Source of the DNA: Cyathus striatus
Lineage: Eukaryota > Basidiomycota > Agaricomycetes > Agaricales > Nidulariaceae
DNA: 64,000 bases
Reading direction: 5' to 3'
Assembly (NCBI GenBank): GCA_025738555.1
Contig: JAOVFP010000004.1
Coordinates: 992,001 to 1,056,000 of the forward strand
Shown here: positions 1-10,628 of the stretch, piece by piece
How the letters are laid out: each line of letters opens with the position of its first letter
Position numbering within the stretch: the stretch's first letter is position 1
Position numbers and translations under genes: made by a program
The notes under the pieces: generated by a model
What the model was told of the DNA's origin: nothing
Database searches by the model: none
The model's input: only the letters and a program-made list of their open reading frames with translations

Positions 1-1660
1 GCCAGAAGTCTGAGCGGGTAGGTTAGGTTAGGTTTTCTGGCGCGAAGAGAGGGAGGGAGGGGAGGGAGAGGGAGAAACGAAGGGTGGGAGGGAGGAAGGG
101 AGGGTGAAGAGAGGAAGGGGGGGAGGGGAGGAAGGGCCGGTGGGTCGGGAGAAGACAGAAACAAAGGAACCGCGCAAGAGAAAGAGAAGAAAGGCACGCA
201 CCCCCCAATCCAATATAACACCCCTTCCCTCCGCACCACCTACATATCTCACCCCGGCCACCTTTTCTCCAAAACCCGCATGATCAAACGAGGCCGAGCC
301 TCCTTCCTTTAACAAAATCTTTAGTTTGGTCTCCGCCGTATATGAAGAAATGGACGATTCGAGCTGTAGTTAAGCCAGAGAAGATGTAGATTCTAACGGT
401 GAATGGGAAGTTTGAACCGGTATATTTTCTGGTAACCTACATCATATTAACACTCCCTTCCTTCTTTATGCATGCGAAGTTACATACCTCAACAACCGCA
501 CGAACGTTCCCACTCTGCACTACAGTTACACTATAGATCTTCCCGGGGTACTTTTTGGCTTTGGATGAGGCGACTTCTGTGCCCCCTGCGAAATCGGGTT
601 CGGGGAAAGATTGTAGGAGGAGAACGAGTGTGATGTCTTGTTCCAGGGGCTGTGATTTAGAGGAGAGGGATAGGAGAAATGAGTTGCCGGATTTCGGTAT
701 CGTTGCTTCTTTCGGGGGGGGGGATGGGGGGGAGGGTTAGTTTTTTATGGTAGAAGGAGGGAGGGAGGGAGGGAGGGGGGATGCATCAGAGAATGGTCCA
801 GTAGATACTGTAACAGAGCTCCTTGTCTCGGTTACTGATACAGGATTTGGAGGTTCGGTGGGTGTGCCTAGTGAGAGGTGGACTGTGCTCGAGGTGAAGC
901 CTGTATTGAAGAGGAGAGTGTGGGCTGTCCATTTTGAGGATGCGCCTGGCCAGCTTCGGTCATAACATGTCAGATTTACGCATAGAAAATGGGAGGTGGG
1001 AAGGATGGAGGGACGAAGGAAAGAGAGGACATACTAGGCCAAAGGCCAGCTCTGCACCGCAACCCCCTTCTCCACCACTTTCAACCTTAAACATCGTCGT
1101 ACGATCAACTTCTCCCTGGGTCTAAGGAACGCCAAATGCAGTTCCGGAGGGTGTGTATGACGGTATGGAAGAGGAGTGCAGGTCGACACCTGATTCTGCG
1201 CGTGGTTTCGGCATTGCAGTGAATTGAGTGGGTAGCGCTTAGCTCGAAAGGCACATCGGTCTTTAAAGAAAAGAGGAGGGAGAGAGGGAGAGATGGAGGA
1301 AAGAGCGGCAAGGAGAGAACGGAACACGAACTCGGCACGTGGATTTAAATGCGTGAGAATATCGTTATATCGCGCTGTTTTTTCCTCTCTTGCGCCCATC
1401 GTCACTCGTCCACTCGCCCATGCAGCTACGCACTTCGTTTTCTATATTATCTTTCGATATGCTCGCTTGAGATGCAAGAAGGGCGTAGACACACGCTTGG
1501 ATGGCCTAGACTCTGCGTTCGTCGTGCGCATGAGGTCGATGAATTACGGAATGTGACGTGCCGCACTCAGTGCAGCTGGTAGCCTCTTCGCCATGTTGAG
1601 AATTCAGGATTATACTGGGATGAAGCTGAAGATAAAACGGACATCCACGGCCCGGGAAGT
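1..1660. repeat. G/A-rich low-complexity DNA, copy 1 of a rearranged duplication
   Basis: The first 310 bases (GGGAGGGAGG-type purine tract, then a C/A-rich tract) match 9290-9590, and 780-1640 match about 9800-10420. Shared phrases include the stretch around 'ctccttgtctcggttactga' and 'gagaatatcgttatatcgcg'. A third block, 1920-2010, matches 9600-9670. The block order differs between the two copies. No convincing gene is seen: reading frames here are short and built on purine repeats. Confidence 0.6.
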
Positions 1661-2263
1661 GGAAGAACTTGCCCTCCTAGATCGTTTCCGGACTGTGAAT
1701 GATGTGAGGGCGAGTTTGGTGAATGAGAAGTTGTTTCATGTCTGGTGGGAGGGGGGTTAGGTGTGTCGAACGGAGAGGGAGAGGAATAAGAAAGAAAAAG
1801 AAGAGAAGAGAAAGGAAGGAAGGAAAGGAAGGAAATTTAAGAGAAAACGAAAAGAAACAAGAAGGAAAGAACAAGAGAAAAGAAGAAACGCACAGTCAGT
1901 GCATCAATCCCCTCTCTCCTCAGCCAAGTCCCAATATCAGGCGTAGCACGCCCCTCGAACTGCGCTGTTAAAGCAGCCTCTGTTGCGTCCCTTTCCCGAT
2001 ACTACGCATGCTGGTTTGCCTCTGGACCGTATTCCCCCCGTTGAAGAAGAGGAAGAAGGGAAACGGAAGTTAAGGAATCGGATGCGTCTGTTATATAGTT
2101 TATAAATATCATGAGTTTGAACACCACATTGGGGTGCACTTTAGACAGTGGAACAATGGGTTAAACGAACATAATCTTACCCTTACAAAGGTGATGGCTG
2201 ATAACTGTGAACATAACGGACATGAATATAAAAATATAAAAAATGGGTAGCGAAGGAACACAG
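1661..2263. other. Intergenic, purine-rich; no gene recognised
   Basis: The segment holds an AAGAAAGAAAAAG-type purine tract near 1780-1880 and the displaced repeat block at 1920-2010. It then runs into AT-rich DNA downstream of copy A. No coding signal is seen. Confidence 0.5.
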
Positions 2264-3462
2264 TTAGACAGTTGATACACCCCTAATTACACCTGCACTG
2301 GGCCATTGTCGTTCTACTATACTAGACTCTGACTCATAGATACCACGCGATGGATCGACACTGTGTTGGGAGTTCGAACTACAAAATGTACTTGTAAAAA
2401 CACTTGTTGGAGCTTGAATTGTGCTTCCCATTGAAATCATCTTTGACTTCGCAACATATGGGTCCGAGTTCGGCTGGCGAGATGGCGCAGATGTCGAGCC
2501 CTCAGAGTATTCCTGTCCATTTCGGATTCGCCGGTATAGGTATGTTACAAGGAAGAGCAAATTGCATACGATAAGCGAAACGGTGGCCTGGTGCTGAGTT
2601 AACAGTAGCTTTTTAGTATTCAGAACAATGTATACCTTGAAGTGTGATATAACCCCTTGTGCTTGAACATCATTCCTCTGGATATACACATAGTGAATAA
2701 TACTTGTTGCCAGCACCAGTATTTCAGTTGCAAAGATGGCTTGAACTAAACGATAAACCCGCTTCTTTAGTTTCATATTCCAAAGAAAGTAAGAAGGGGC
2801 CGCGAGAAGCCATAAATCCGCAAAGAAGCTTGCTACAATCTGGTGAATAAATAGGCTAATTTCTATAGGCAGAAATACATACTTCCAAGATCGGTGTACC
2901 CCGTCACAACGGAATTATCACGGCACGTAAAATTAACACCAGGGGGATTGCAATATATCGCCTTTTGAACAATTATGGTGATACCTATCAGTCCAAAAAT
3001 AGCTGCTACGATTTTTGAAATGAGCAGTGACTTTCCCGTGGCAATTATACGGACAATGGTGACTGCAACACTCAGACGCGAAGTCCTGGTTACGAGATAT
3101 TAAAGTACTCTGCATTCGCTATTTTAGTGGAACATACCATAAAGCTAGCCTGCACGTTACCATTGCCGCAGGAAAAGAAGAAACCCAAGATTGAGGTAAA
3201 TCAAAAGCGAATTCTATGTAGCCGGCAAACAACAGGGTAATGCTGATCAATGCAAGAAAGGCCCAAAAGTCGTCCCACCACAACTGCCTGAACCGTGCGC
3301 GATATATCAAGCGAAATGCAGTAGATAAAATCGCACAGAAATGGAATATGATGATAAAAGGTAGGATTGGTGTCCGGAAGACTGTACACATTGTATGTCT
3401 ATTAGCGCACACACTCATGAATGAAGGTTGCAGAAGAGCTTACGCAGAGCTTTCAGTGGCAT
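2264..3462 (-). CDS. Copy A: seven-TM rhodopsin/PTH11-like integral membrane protein
   Basis: This is a multi-span membrane protein of unknown ligand, probably in the plasma or an internal membrane. By-eye exons on the minus strand are 3444-3462, 3138-3381, 2883-3085, 2636-2832 and 2264-2587 (987 nt, 328 aa, no internal stop). The 19-nt first exon encodes MPLKAL. Exon 2 carries TM1, the LWWDDFWAF motif and TM2-3. Exons 3 and 4 carry TM4-6 and exon 5 carries TM7 and a Ser/Thr-rich cytosolic-type tail. The tail ends in the family signature ESESSIVERQWPSAG...STV. The R-L-W-W-D-D motif resembles the L-x-W-D-D motif of fungal rhodopsin-domain proteins, which is the basis for the family call. Exon lengths 19/244/203/197 are identical in copies A, B (without its insertion) and C. 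The conserved promoter module lies just upstream. Confidence 0.75.
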
Positions 3463-3510
3463 GCCGACTATTCTAACTCTGATGAAGGCGAAGCTCAAGG
3501 TGGAGTCTGG

Positions 3511-3548
3511 ACTGCAGTTCTACTTATATATGTGCTAACTCTCAGGGA
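3511..3548 (-). promoter_or_regulatory. Conserved promoter module of copy A
   Basis: Read on the minus strand, this is CCCTGAGAGT, a short spacer, TATATAAGTAGA and CTGCAGTC. The TATA-like box lies about 57-68 nt before the ATG at 3462. The same order and spacing precede all seven paralogues, so it is probably the core promoter. Confidence 0.6.
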
Positions 3549-3549
3549 T

Positions 3550-3885
3550 AATGGATGACGTGCCGAGGTTGCCGAGGTAGCCGAGTCCAATTTCAACTTC
3601 TCGAGCACCGTCAGACTACGCCAGATATGAACATCTGGCGAGGCCTACCCCCCCTCCCAGACTTGCGAAACCACTTCAGACCTCAGTTTCGCCCGGTTTC
3701 CACATAATTTTCTTCGGCTTATCTCCGTTTCGTCCGTCTATTGTTTGTCCGGACTCGGAAGCTGTCTGACGAGGATCCTGGCACCAGGGAAATCAGTATA
3801 AACCGGTGTTTGAAAGTCTGGCGTCGTTAGATTGTGCCAGATCACACGAGTACTAAGTAGAACATACGCAGCAGCAAAAGGCTGA
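3550..3885. repeat. Upstream segment of copy A shared with copy C
   Basis: The segment contains CCAGATATGAACATCTGG, 'gaggatcctggcaccaggga' and 'tctggcgtcgttaga'. The same elements occur in the same order at about 13740-13925 upstream of copy C. It is rich in short inverted TCTGGCG/CGCCAGA words. It is probably part of the duplicated unit; no gene is seen. Confidence 0.5.
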
Positions 3886-3889
3886 AAGT

Positions 3890-4035
3890 GCCTGATTTTT
3901 GACACTTGACGACGTTCGGAATTGTATAAGTATATGCCGCAAGGTTGATCAATTCAATTCCTTGCATACTCTATATGTACTTGGTGATTAAAGCCTTCAG
4001 AGTCATGGCACTTTGTCAACGAGAAACAGGGTCCA
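3890..4035. repeat. Dispersed block upstream of paralogues (copy 1 of 3)
   Basis: The block begins near 'ctgatttttgacacttgacg' and ends near 'cactttgtcaacga'. Near-identical copies are at 6775-6910 and about 13930-14065, each upstream of one of the paralogues (A, B, C). A degenerate version follows copy D at about 19380-19450. It was duplicated together with the genes. Confidence 0.65.
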
Positions 4036-4114
4036 CCAGGAGTTCCATAACTGGACTGAATTGCGTATGAAACACCACGCGATTCGCGTGAGATGCCACC
4101 TGGCACCGGTTAGT

Positions 4115-4480
4115 GGATGACTTCCGGCAGCGTTTAGAGCGTCTTAAGCGGGAATGGCCGTGATGCCGTATATGCATATCGACAAATACAAGTCACCAGG
4201 ACATTTCGGTGTAAGCTGATAAATCTACTGATATAGCGGCAATGCATGTGTAATGACGGCACTGAACTACATAAAATTCAACATAGTTTTAGATACTAAG
4301 AGATACTAGGCATGTGTAAATGGAATATATCCGTCGGTCTCCAAACGAAGTAACTAGCAAGTACAATATGCATTTTTAGTCAGTAGAACTCTGAATTTTC
4401 AAGGCCGATCTGCTTAAATCGCTTTGATTTATCCCCGATTTTTTTTTGATGGATTCTCCAAAAGAGCATCACAAAAGGAA
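4115..4480. repeat. Segmental repeat, truncated copy
   Basis: From 'gtggatgacttccggcagcg' through 'gaatggccgtgatgccgtat' and 'ctgatatagcggcaatgcat' this matches 7465-7800 and 16012-16350. It stops abruptly at the 3' end of copy B (after 'agagcatcacaaaa'), where the other copies continue. That marks a duplication breakpoint. Confidence 0.65.
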
Positions 4481-4485
4481 CACAG

Positions 4486-5927
4486 TTAGACAGTTGATAC
4501 ATCCCGAATTACACCTGCACTGGGCCATTGTCGTTCTACTATACCAGGTTCTGATTCATAGATACCGCATGACGGATCGACACTGTGTTGGGAGTTAGAA
4601 CTACTAAATGTACTCGTAAGAACACTTGTTGGAGCTTGAATTGTGCTTCCCATTGAAATCGTCTTTGACTGGTCCGAGTTCGGCTGGCGAGATGGCGCAG
4701 ATGTTGTCGAGTCCTCAGAGTATTCTTGTCCATTTCGGATTCGCCGGTATAGATATGTCACAAGGAAGAGTAAATTGCATACGATAAGCGAAGCGGTGAC
4801 CTGGTACTGAGTTAACAGTAGCTTTCTAGTATTTGGAACAATGTGTACCTTGAAATATGGTATAACAACTTGTGCTTGAAAGTCATCCCTCTGGATATAT
4901 ATATAGTGAATAATGTTGAAATAAACGACGCATCGACGACGACGACGTTACATTTGGCCTCAAAGCACGCAAGGGGAGAAAGCCAGAGGCAAATGGATAA
5001 GTAAATACAGTACATAGTATACTACTTAAATACATAGAAAGCGGAGCACATTGTCTGTAGAATACATAAAAGGTATAGTAAACTATCTAAAAGCATATGT
5101 GGAGGCGGCATGGAATGATAATCATTGTAACATTTGAATAGCTAATATAATTCTACAAATAATACTTGTCGCCAACACCAGTATTTCAGTTGCAAAGATG
5201 GCTTGAAGTAAACGATAAACCCGCTTCTTTAGTTTCATATTCCAAAGAAAGTAAGAAGGGGCCCCGAGGAGCCATAAATCCGCAAAAAAGCTTGCTAAAA
5301 TCTGGTGAATAAACAGGCTAATTTCTATAGGCAGAAATACATACTTCCAAGATCGGTGTACCCAGTCACAACAGACTTATCACTGCATGTATAACTAGGA
5401 CCAGGGGGACTGCAGTATATCGCCTTTTGAACGATTATTGCGATACATACCAGTCCGAAAATAACTGCCACAATTTTTGAAATAAACAGTGAATTTCCAG
5501 TGGCAATTATACGGACAATTGTGACTGCAACACTCAGACGCGAAGCCCTGGTTACGAAACATTAAAGTACTCGGCATTCGCAATTTTAACGGAACATACC
5601 ATAAAGCTAGCCTGCACGTTACCATTATGACAAGAAAAGAAGAAACCCGAGAGCGAGGTAAATCAAAAGCGACTTCTATGTAGCCGGCAAACAGCAGCGT
5701 AATGTTGATCAGTGCAAAAAAGGCCCAGAAGTCATCCCACCACAACTGTCGGAACCGTGCGCGATATATCAAGCGAAATGCAGTAGATAAAATCGCACAG
5801 GAGTGGAATATGATGATTAAAGGTAGGATTGGTAACTGGAACGCTGTACATATTGTATATCTATTAGCGCATGGCACACTCATGAATGGGAGCTGCAGAA
5901 GAGCTTACCCAGAATATTTGGTAGCAT
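4486..5927 (-). pseudogene. Copy B: seven-TM family member broken by an LTR insertion
   Basis: The exon plan matches copies A and C: 5909-5927, 5600-5843, 5345-5547, then an exon 4 spanning 4849-5294, and 4486-4800. Exon 4 is 249 nt longer than the invariant 197 nt because of the insertion at 4914-5157 plus its 5-bp duplication. Although 249 is a multiple of three, the inserted sequence brings an in-frame TGA soon after the conserved LATSII segment. Without the insertion the message would encode about 325 aa, and the other exons show no further lesion. The insertion is therefore probably recent. If it were spliced out as an intron the gene could still work, but no good splice pair at its edges is evident. 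Confidence 0.7.
4914..5157. mobile_element. Solo-LTR-like element in copy B
   Basis: The 244-bp insertion starts TGTTGAA and ends TTCTACA (TG...CA, short imperfect inverted ends). Perfect 5-bp direct repeats AATAA flank it at 4909-4913 and 5158-5162. Copies A and C have the uninterrupted site (agtgaataatact). This is the expected structure of a solo LTR of a retrotransposon. It has no coding capacity, and no second copy was noticed in the window. Confidence 0.7.
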
Positions 5928-5968
5928 GCCGACTATTTTAACTCCGATAAAGGTGAAGCTCATGGTGG

Positions 5969-6004
5969 ACTGCAGTTCTACTTATATGCGCTAACTCTCA
6001 GGGA
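5969..6004 (-). promoter_or_regulatory. Conserved promoter module of copy B
   Basis: CCCTGAGAGT, spacer, CATATAAGTAGA and CTGCAGTC read on the minus strand upstream of the ATG at 5927. The module is slightly altered (CATATAAG, shorter spacer) relative to the other copies. Confidence 0.55.
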
Positions 6005-6055
6005 TAATGACACAGCCACTAAGTGGAACATATACAGCAGCAAAGGCTGAAAGTG

Positions 6056-6768
6056 GATGACTTCCCGCAGCGCTTAGAAACCTAGATTAAATTTCTAAAC
6101 GTCGTAAGTGAGATTGGTCGTGATACCATCGTTCAAACCGGCTCACTTTGACAGCTGATCTCGAAACTGACCTCTTTCTAGATAATAATCTGGAAGCGGC
6201 CCCCTCCCCCCCCTTCTAGTTCTAAACGCCCTCCTGTAAACGCTTTTTCGACCTCCGACGTCAAAATCCTTGTAGGGACGTATTATCTCAAGATTCGTAC
6301 GGTGCTCTCCCTCCCCTCGTATGACATAGTCACAGCATAATTGGCAATGTAGTAAGCTATGTCGTATTCTTTTGAGAACCTATTCATCACGGTGACTCTA
6401 TGCAATTACCATATTACATACTTATTATTGAGAAGTAAGTCCACAGCGCCATCGAAGTTCTTGACAATGGGAGAAAACAGTACGCTTACACAAGAGAAAA
6501 TATTACATTAGACTAGCATGCACATATGTATTGTTTAATTTTACAGAGTATCTAAGAGATTCAGTCATGAAAAGGTAGGTAAAAGCAATAATGTTGTGAA
6601 TAAATGAAAAGATAAACATACGATAAGATTATAACAGCGCTGATGAAATTAAAAAAGTCTCAGAGAAAATGCGTTATGATTAGAAGCACAGACCCAGATT
6701 AGCCGAGTGGCACTCGCTTAACGATTAGAAAAATAATCTGGGTTTCTAAACCCTGCGGGAAGTCACTC
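6056..6768. mobile_element. TIR element (MITE-like), about 713 bp
   Basis: The left end, GATGACTTCCCGCAGCGCTT followed by AGAAACCTAGATTA, is repeated inverted at the right end (…AATCTGGGTTTCTAAACCCT, GCGGGAAGTCACTC). The TIRs are about 38 bp with a few mismatches. Copy A keeps the uninterrupted site at 3874-3895 ('ggctgaaagtgcctgatttt'). Here the same flanks, 'ggctgaaagtg' and 'ctgatttt', are split. AGTG occurs at both edges as a likely short target duplication. No transposase is present. Confidence 0.6.
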
Positions 6769-6774
6769 AGTGAC

Positions 6775-6910
6775 TGATTTTTGACACTTGACGACGTTCG
6801 GAATTATATAAGTATATGCCGCAAGGATGATCAATTCAATCCCTTGTATGCTCTATATGTACTTGGTGATTGAAGCCTTCAGAGTTATGGCACTTTGTCA
6901 ACGACTCTCA
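6775..6910. repeat. Dispersed block upstream of paralogues (copy 2 of 3)
   Basis: Near-identical to 3890-4035 and 13930-14065; it resumes directly after the right end of the TIR element at 6768. Confidence 0.65.
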
Positions 6911-7006
6911 GGGGTTCCACAACAGGACTGAATTGAATTGCGTATGAAATACCACGAGGTTCGCGTGAGATGCCATTTGGCACCGAGACAGACACAACGT
7001 AATCCT

Positions 7007-7418
7007 GGATGACTACCGGTAAGGATCTGACGACGCCAGACGTCTCCAGATTTTTAAACTCCGCCTAATAGCTTAATTTCTGCAAGTAGCGTCAGACCGT
7101 AAGGAAGCCGTCGTAGATGCTAGACTTGTTGTCAGAAAATGAAAATATAAGCAAGGCGTATGAGTCGGTGCCTTTGAGTACGTAATAAATTTAGAGAAAC
7201 CACGTGAAGAGACCATCTAGACACTTTTAGCGAGCTTAAGCGAGGTTTAGAGACGGTTTTTCAGTCTGGCAGAAGGAGGGGGGCTCTCCAGAATTTTAAG
7301 TCTGGCGAAATCTAACGGCGCTCGGTAAGTTGATTTGCTCTCGGCATCTCGGCAGGTCTCCAGTCTGGCGTCGCCAGAAACCATCTGACGACTTCAGATC
7401 CTTACGGGAAGTCATCCA
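7007..7418. mobile_element. TIR element (MITE-like), 412 bp
   Basis: The left end TGGATGACTACCGGTAAGGA, followed by a TCTGACGACGCCAGACG segment, is mirrored at the right end, whose reverse complement begins TGGATGACTTCCCGTAAGGA. Terminal inverted repeats extend about 35-45 bp with mismatches. The ends resemble those of the element at 6056-6768, so both may belong to one family. No coding capacity. The target duplication is not clear. Confidence 0.5.
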
Positions 7419-7464
7419 CTGTACATCTAATTATAGATGCTACGACGCCGATCAGTAGTAGTGA

Positions 7465-9060
7465 AGAGCGTCTTAAGCGAGAATGGCCGTGATGCCGTAT
7501 ATGCATATCGACAAATACAAGTCACCAGGACATTTCGGTGTAAGCTGATAAATCTACTGATATAGCGGCAATGCATGTGTAATGACGGCACTGAACTACA
7601 TAAAATACAATATAGTTTTAGATACTAAGAGATACTATGCGTGTGTAAACGGAATATATCCGTCGGTCTCCAAACGAAGTAACTAGCAAGTAAAATATGC
7701 ATTTTTAGTAAGTAGAACTCTGAGCTTTCAAGGACGATCTGATTAAATCGCTTTGATTTATCCCCGATTTTTTTTGATGGATTGTCCAAAAGAGCATCAC
7801 AAAAATCTATAAAACATTTCTTGCCCCAAAACAGGATATGTAAGGGAGATGCCCGTTGAAACTGTAGCGCCATTAATATTCAATATTCAACACTCATCAC
7901 CCCGTACCTGATTTTCATCCCTGGAAAACACGGTGCACCATCCTTATAGCAGCCCTGACCAAAATGAAAGAGGGAATTGTAAACATATCATTATGCATGG
8001 CACATATACTGGGTAACGTTCCAAATCGATACATGTTTGGTGATTTTTGATGAAATTGATATGGCACATATACTGGGTAACATTCCAGATTGATACATGT
8101 TCTGTGATTTTCAGTGAAACATATACATGCTTGTGTAAAATTCATGAATCACTTACACCTTTCAAAATTTTGTAAAGAATTTAGTACATGTTTTATCAAT
8201 AGATTTGCTGTATGTTTAAAAATGTTGATTAGTACATGTTTTGGAAAGTGGTTCATGTTTTTAGTGGGGTAATTAAAGGTACGTGTTCTTCTGTAGGGGA
8301 TATTACATGTTGATAGAATATTGTAATTTGGTAGATGTTCAAGCAATGTTCAAGCATACTGTCTTTGATTTGAAATTTGAAAGACTTCAAATCATAAGCC
8401 TACCTATAGAGCTTTTATATCAGGGAGAACTTTTTAGGATTTATCTAAAGAATTTGATACATATTTTCTGAGTATTAGTGTTACATGTTTTCAGAAGTGG
8501 TACATGTTCAAAAATTATCAGTGGCTACATGTCGTATATGCTATAATATCGCATTTGGGATAGTACATACTTGAAATCCTGTACGCCAAGCGCGATCATT
8601 AACCAGGACTGTCCGAACTCGGGAAACCTCAAGGCCTCAAGAGCCAATGAATTCTCTCTCTTCTCCGCATTGTTTCCGCATTATGGTAATAATATGACAT
8701 TCCTCAGGACACTCCAAATCGTCTGAAGAGGTATTTGGTACGTTCCTATTCCCGCATCACCTCCATATCATCTTGATAAAACGAAAAAGAAGCACCAGCG
8801 CCCATCAAAAGCCGATGAGAAACGTAACATTCAGGCGTGGACACTCTCATACCATTATCAGCCCCCCCTCTTACCCATTACATTCAAAAGAAGGAATAAG
8901 GACGCACATGAACACCCTCCAATTTCGTAAACACCTCCCTTGAAGGTGTACTCTCAACAATTTGCAATGTAATTTCATGCGACTTTCCAATACCCATTGG
9001 AGTAGGATCGGGGTCTCCTATGTCTTCATATGCCAGATCCTATTATCCATTCTTCAGTCT
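7465..9060. repeat. Long segmental repeat, copy with internal insertion
   Basis: Positions 7465-7950 match 16030-16510, and 8587-9060 match 16507-17000. The 634 bp between (about 7953-8586) are absent from the second copy. Shared phrases include 'tttcttgccccaaaacagga', 'gcgcgatcattaaccaggac' and 'gacactccaaatc'. The sequence does not look protein-coding. Confidence 0.65.
7953..8586. repeat. TACATGTT-rich insertion with a 64-bp tandem pair
   Basis: A unit beginning ATGGCACATATACTGGGTAA occurs at 7997-8060 and again from 8061 to about 8120. Downstream, degenerate GGTACATGTTY words recur about every 25-60 bp to 8540. The block is missing from the 16-17 kb copy of the surrounding repeat, so it was inserted there or lost from the other copy. 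No open frame of note. Confidence 0.5.
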
Positions 9061-9289
9061 TCTGTATTAAAGAAAGACGAAAAGAGAGGGGGGGACGTAC
9101 ACCGTGAGCAGAAGTATCGTAGCGTCGCATGTCCATTGCCGGTGCCTATTAACCATCCTCCCGTCCTCGTTAATGATGTTATGATAGAAGAGGAGGGGGG
9201 GACGAATGGAAAGACCTCCAGGCTCATAAGGCAATCGTTGCGCTTGATGTTCCTGGGCCGCGCATGTCGAGGCTGCGGGGTGCGGTTTG

Positions 9290-10420
9290 TCAGAAGTCTG
9301 AGGGGGTAGGTTGGGTTAGGTTTTTTGGTGTAAAGAGGGGAAGGGGAGAGAGGGGGAGAAACGAAGGGTGGGAGGGATGAAGGGAGAGTGAAGAGAGGAG
9401 GGATGGGGAGAGGAAGGATCAGTGGGTCGGAAGAAGACAGAAACAAAGGAACCGCGCACGAGAAAGAGAAGAAAAGGACGCACCCTTCAATCCAAAAAAC
9501 AACACCCCCACCACTCGCACCACCTACATATCCCACCCCCGCTACCCATTCTCCAAAGCCCGCATGATCGAACGAGGAGGCCAAGCCTCCCACCGAACTC
9601 GGCCAAGTCCCAATATCAGGTGTCTTAATACCTTCAAACTAGGTATTTAAAACAGTCTCTATTGCGTCCCTTCGTAAGCCTGAAGTTCGGCCCATATTCC
9701 CTCTTTTTCTTTTGAAGAAGAGGAACGAGAAGGGGCCCGGGGGGACGTTGAAAAAGCGGATGTATCTGTTGTGTAGGTCGTCTGTTAGTGGTGTTTTGAA
9801 TAGGAGGAAAGGGGGAGACATACTAGAGAAAGACCCAGTGGAAATTGTAACAGAACTTTTTGTCTCGGTTGCTGAAACGGGGTTTCTAGTGCCTAGTGAG
9901 AGTTAGAGTGTGCTCGATGGGCCAGTCTGGCTAGCTAAATTCGCCCATAACGTCAGATTTGTACCGAGAAAAGGGACGAGGAGGAAGGGAGAGGAGGATG
10001 GAAGAAGGAACCGTACATACTAGGACTCGGAGAGCCTAGAGACTCAGAGCGAAACACGGACTCGGCACGTGGATGACCACACGTGAGAATATCGTTATAT
10101 CGCGCCTTTTATCCTCTCTCGCGCCCATCCTCCACTCGTCCGCGCGCTTCATTTTTCTATATTACCTTTCGATACGCTCGTTTGTGCTCGCTTGGGATGC
10201 AAGAAGGGCGTATACACGCGCTTGGATGTCCTAGACTCTGTGACTCCGCGCGTGAGGATGGATCGTGGATGTCGGTGGATTGCGGGGTGTGGCGTGCAGT
10301 TGGTAGCGTCTTCGCCATGCTGGGAATCGGGAATCCGGGATTATACTGGGATGAAGATAAGGGTATGGGTATGGACATGCACGGCCCGGGAAGTGGAAGA
10401 AGCTTGTGGTTCAGCGCATA
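9290..10420. repeat. G/A-rich block, copy 2 of the duplication at 1-1660
   Basis: Matches 1-310, 1920-2010 and 780-1640 in the order A-B-C, whereas the first copy is arranged A-C-B. It lies directly upstream of the Atg27-like gene and may include its promoter. Confidence 0.55.
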
Positions 10421-10628
10421 TGATTCTATTTCCTTTTCTGTGCGTCCAAGTAAGTATACTTCGGATATTCTCATGATATGATGCTCTCATGATATCACTT
10501 TCTCCCTCAGGCCTCAAGGCCTCACCGGTACCCCACACAATCATCCACGCACACATCCCTTCCTCCTCTCCACCACCCGTCCTCTTCCCCTTCCCCATTC
10601 CACCACCTCCTCTTCTCCCCCACCCAAC

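Noticed and set aside
17..40. TTAGG-like repeats that could be a telomere end
   Set aside because: Only three imperfect GGTTA units, and a similar stretch occurs internally at about 9306-9322 inside the duplicated block. Fungal telomeres are long TTAGGG arrays.
6693..6768. Possible tRNA-Ser-like sequence (AGCCGAGTGG, ATTAGAAAA)
   Set aside because: The acceptor stem and B box are not intact. Most of the similarity comes from the right TIR of the element folding with its own inverted sequence.
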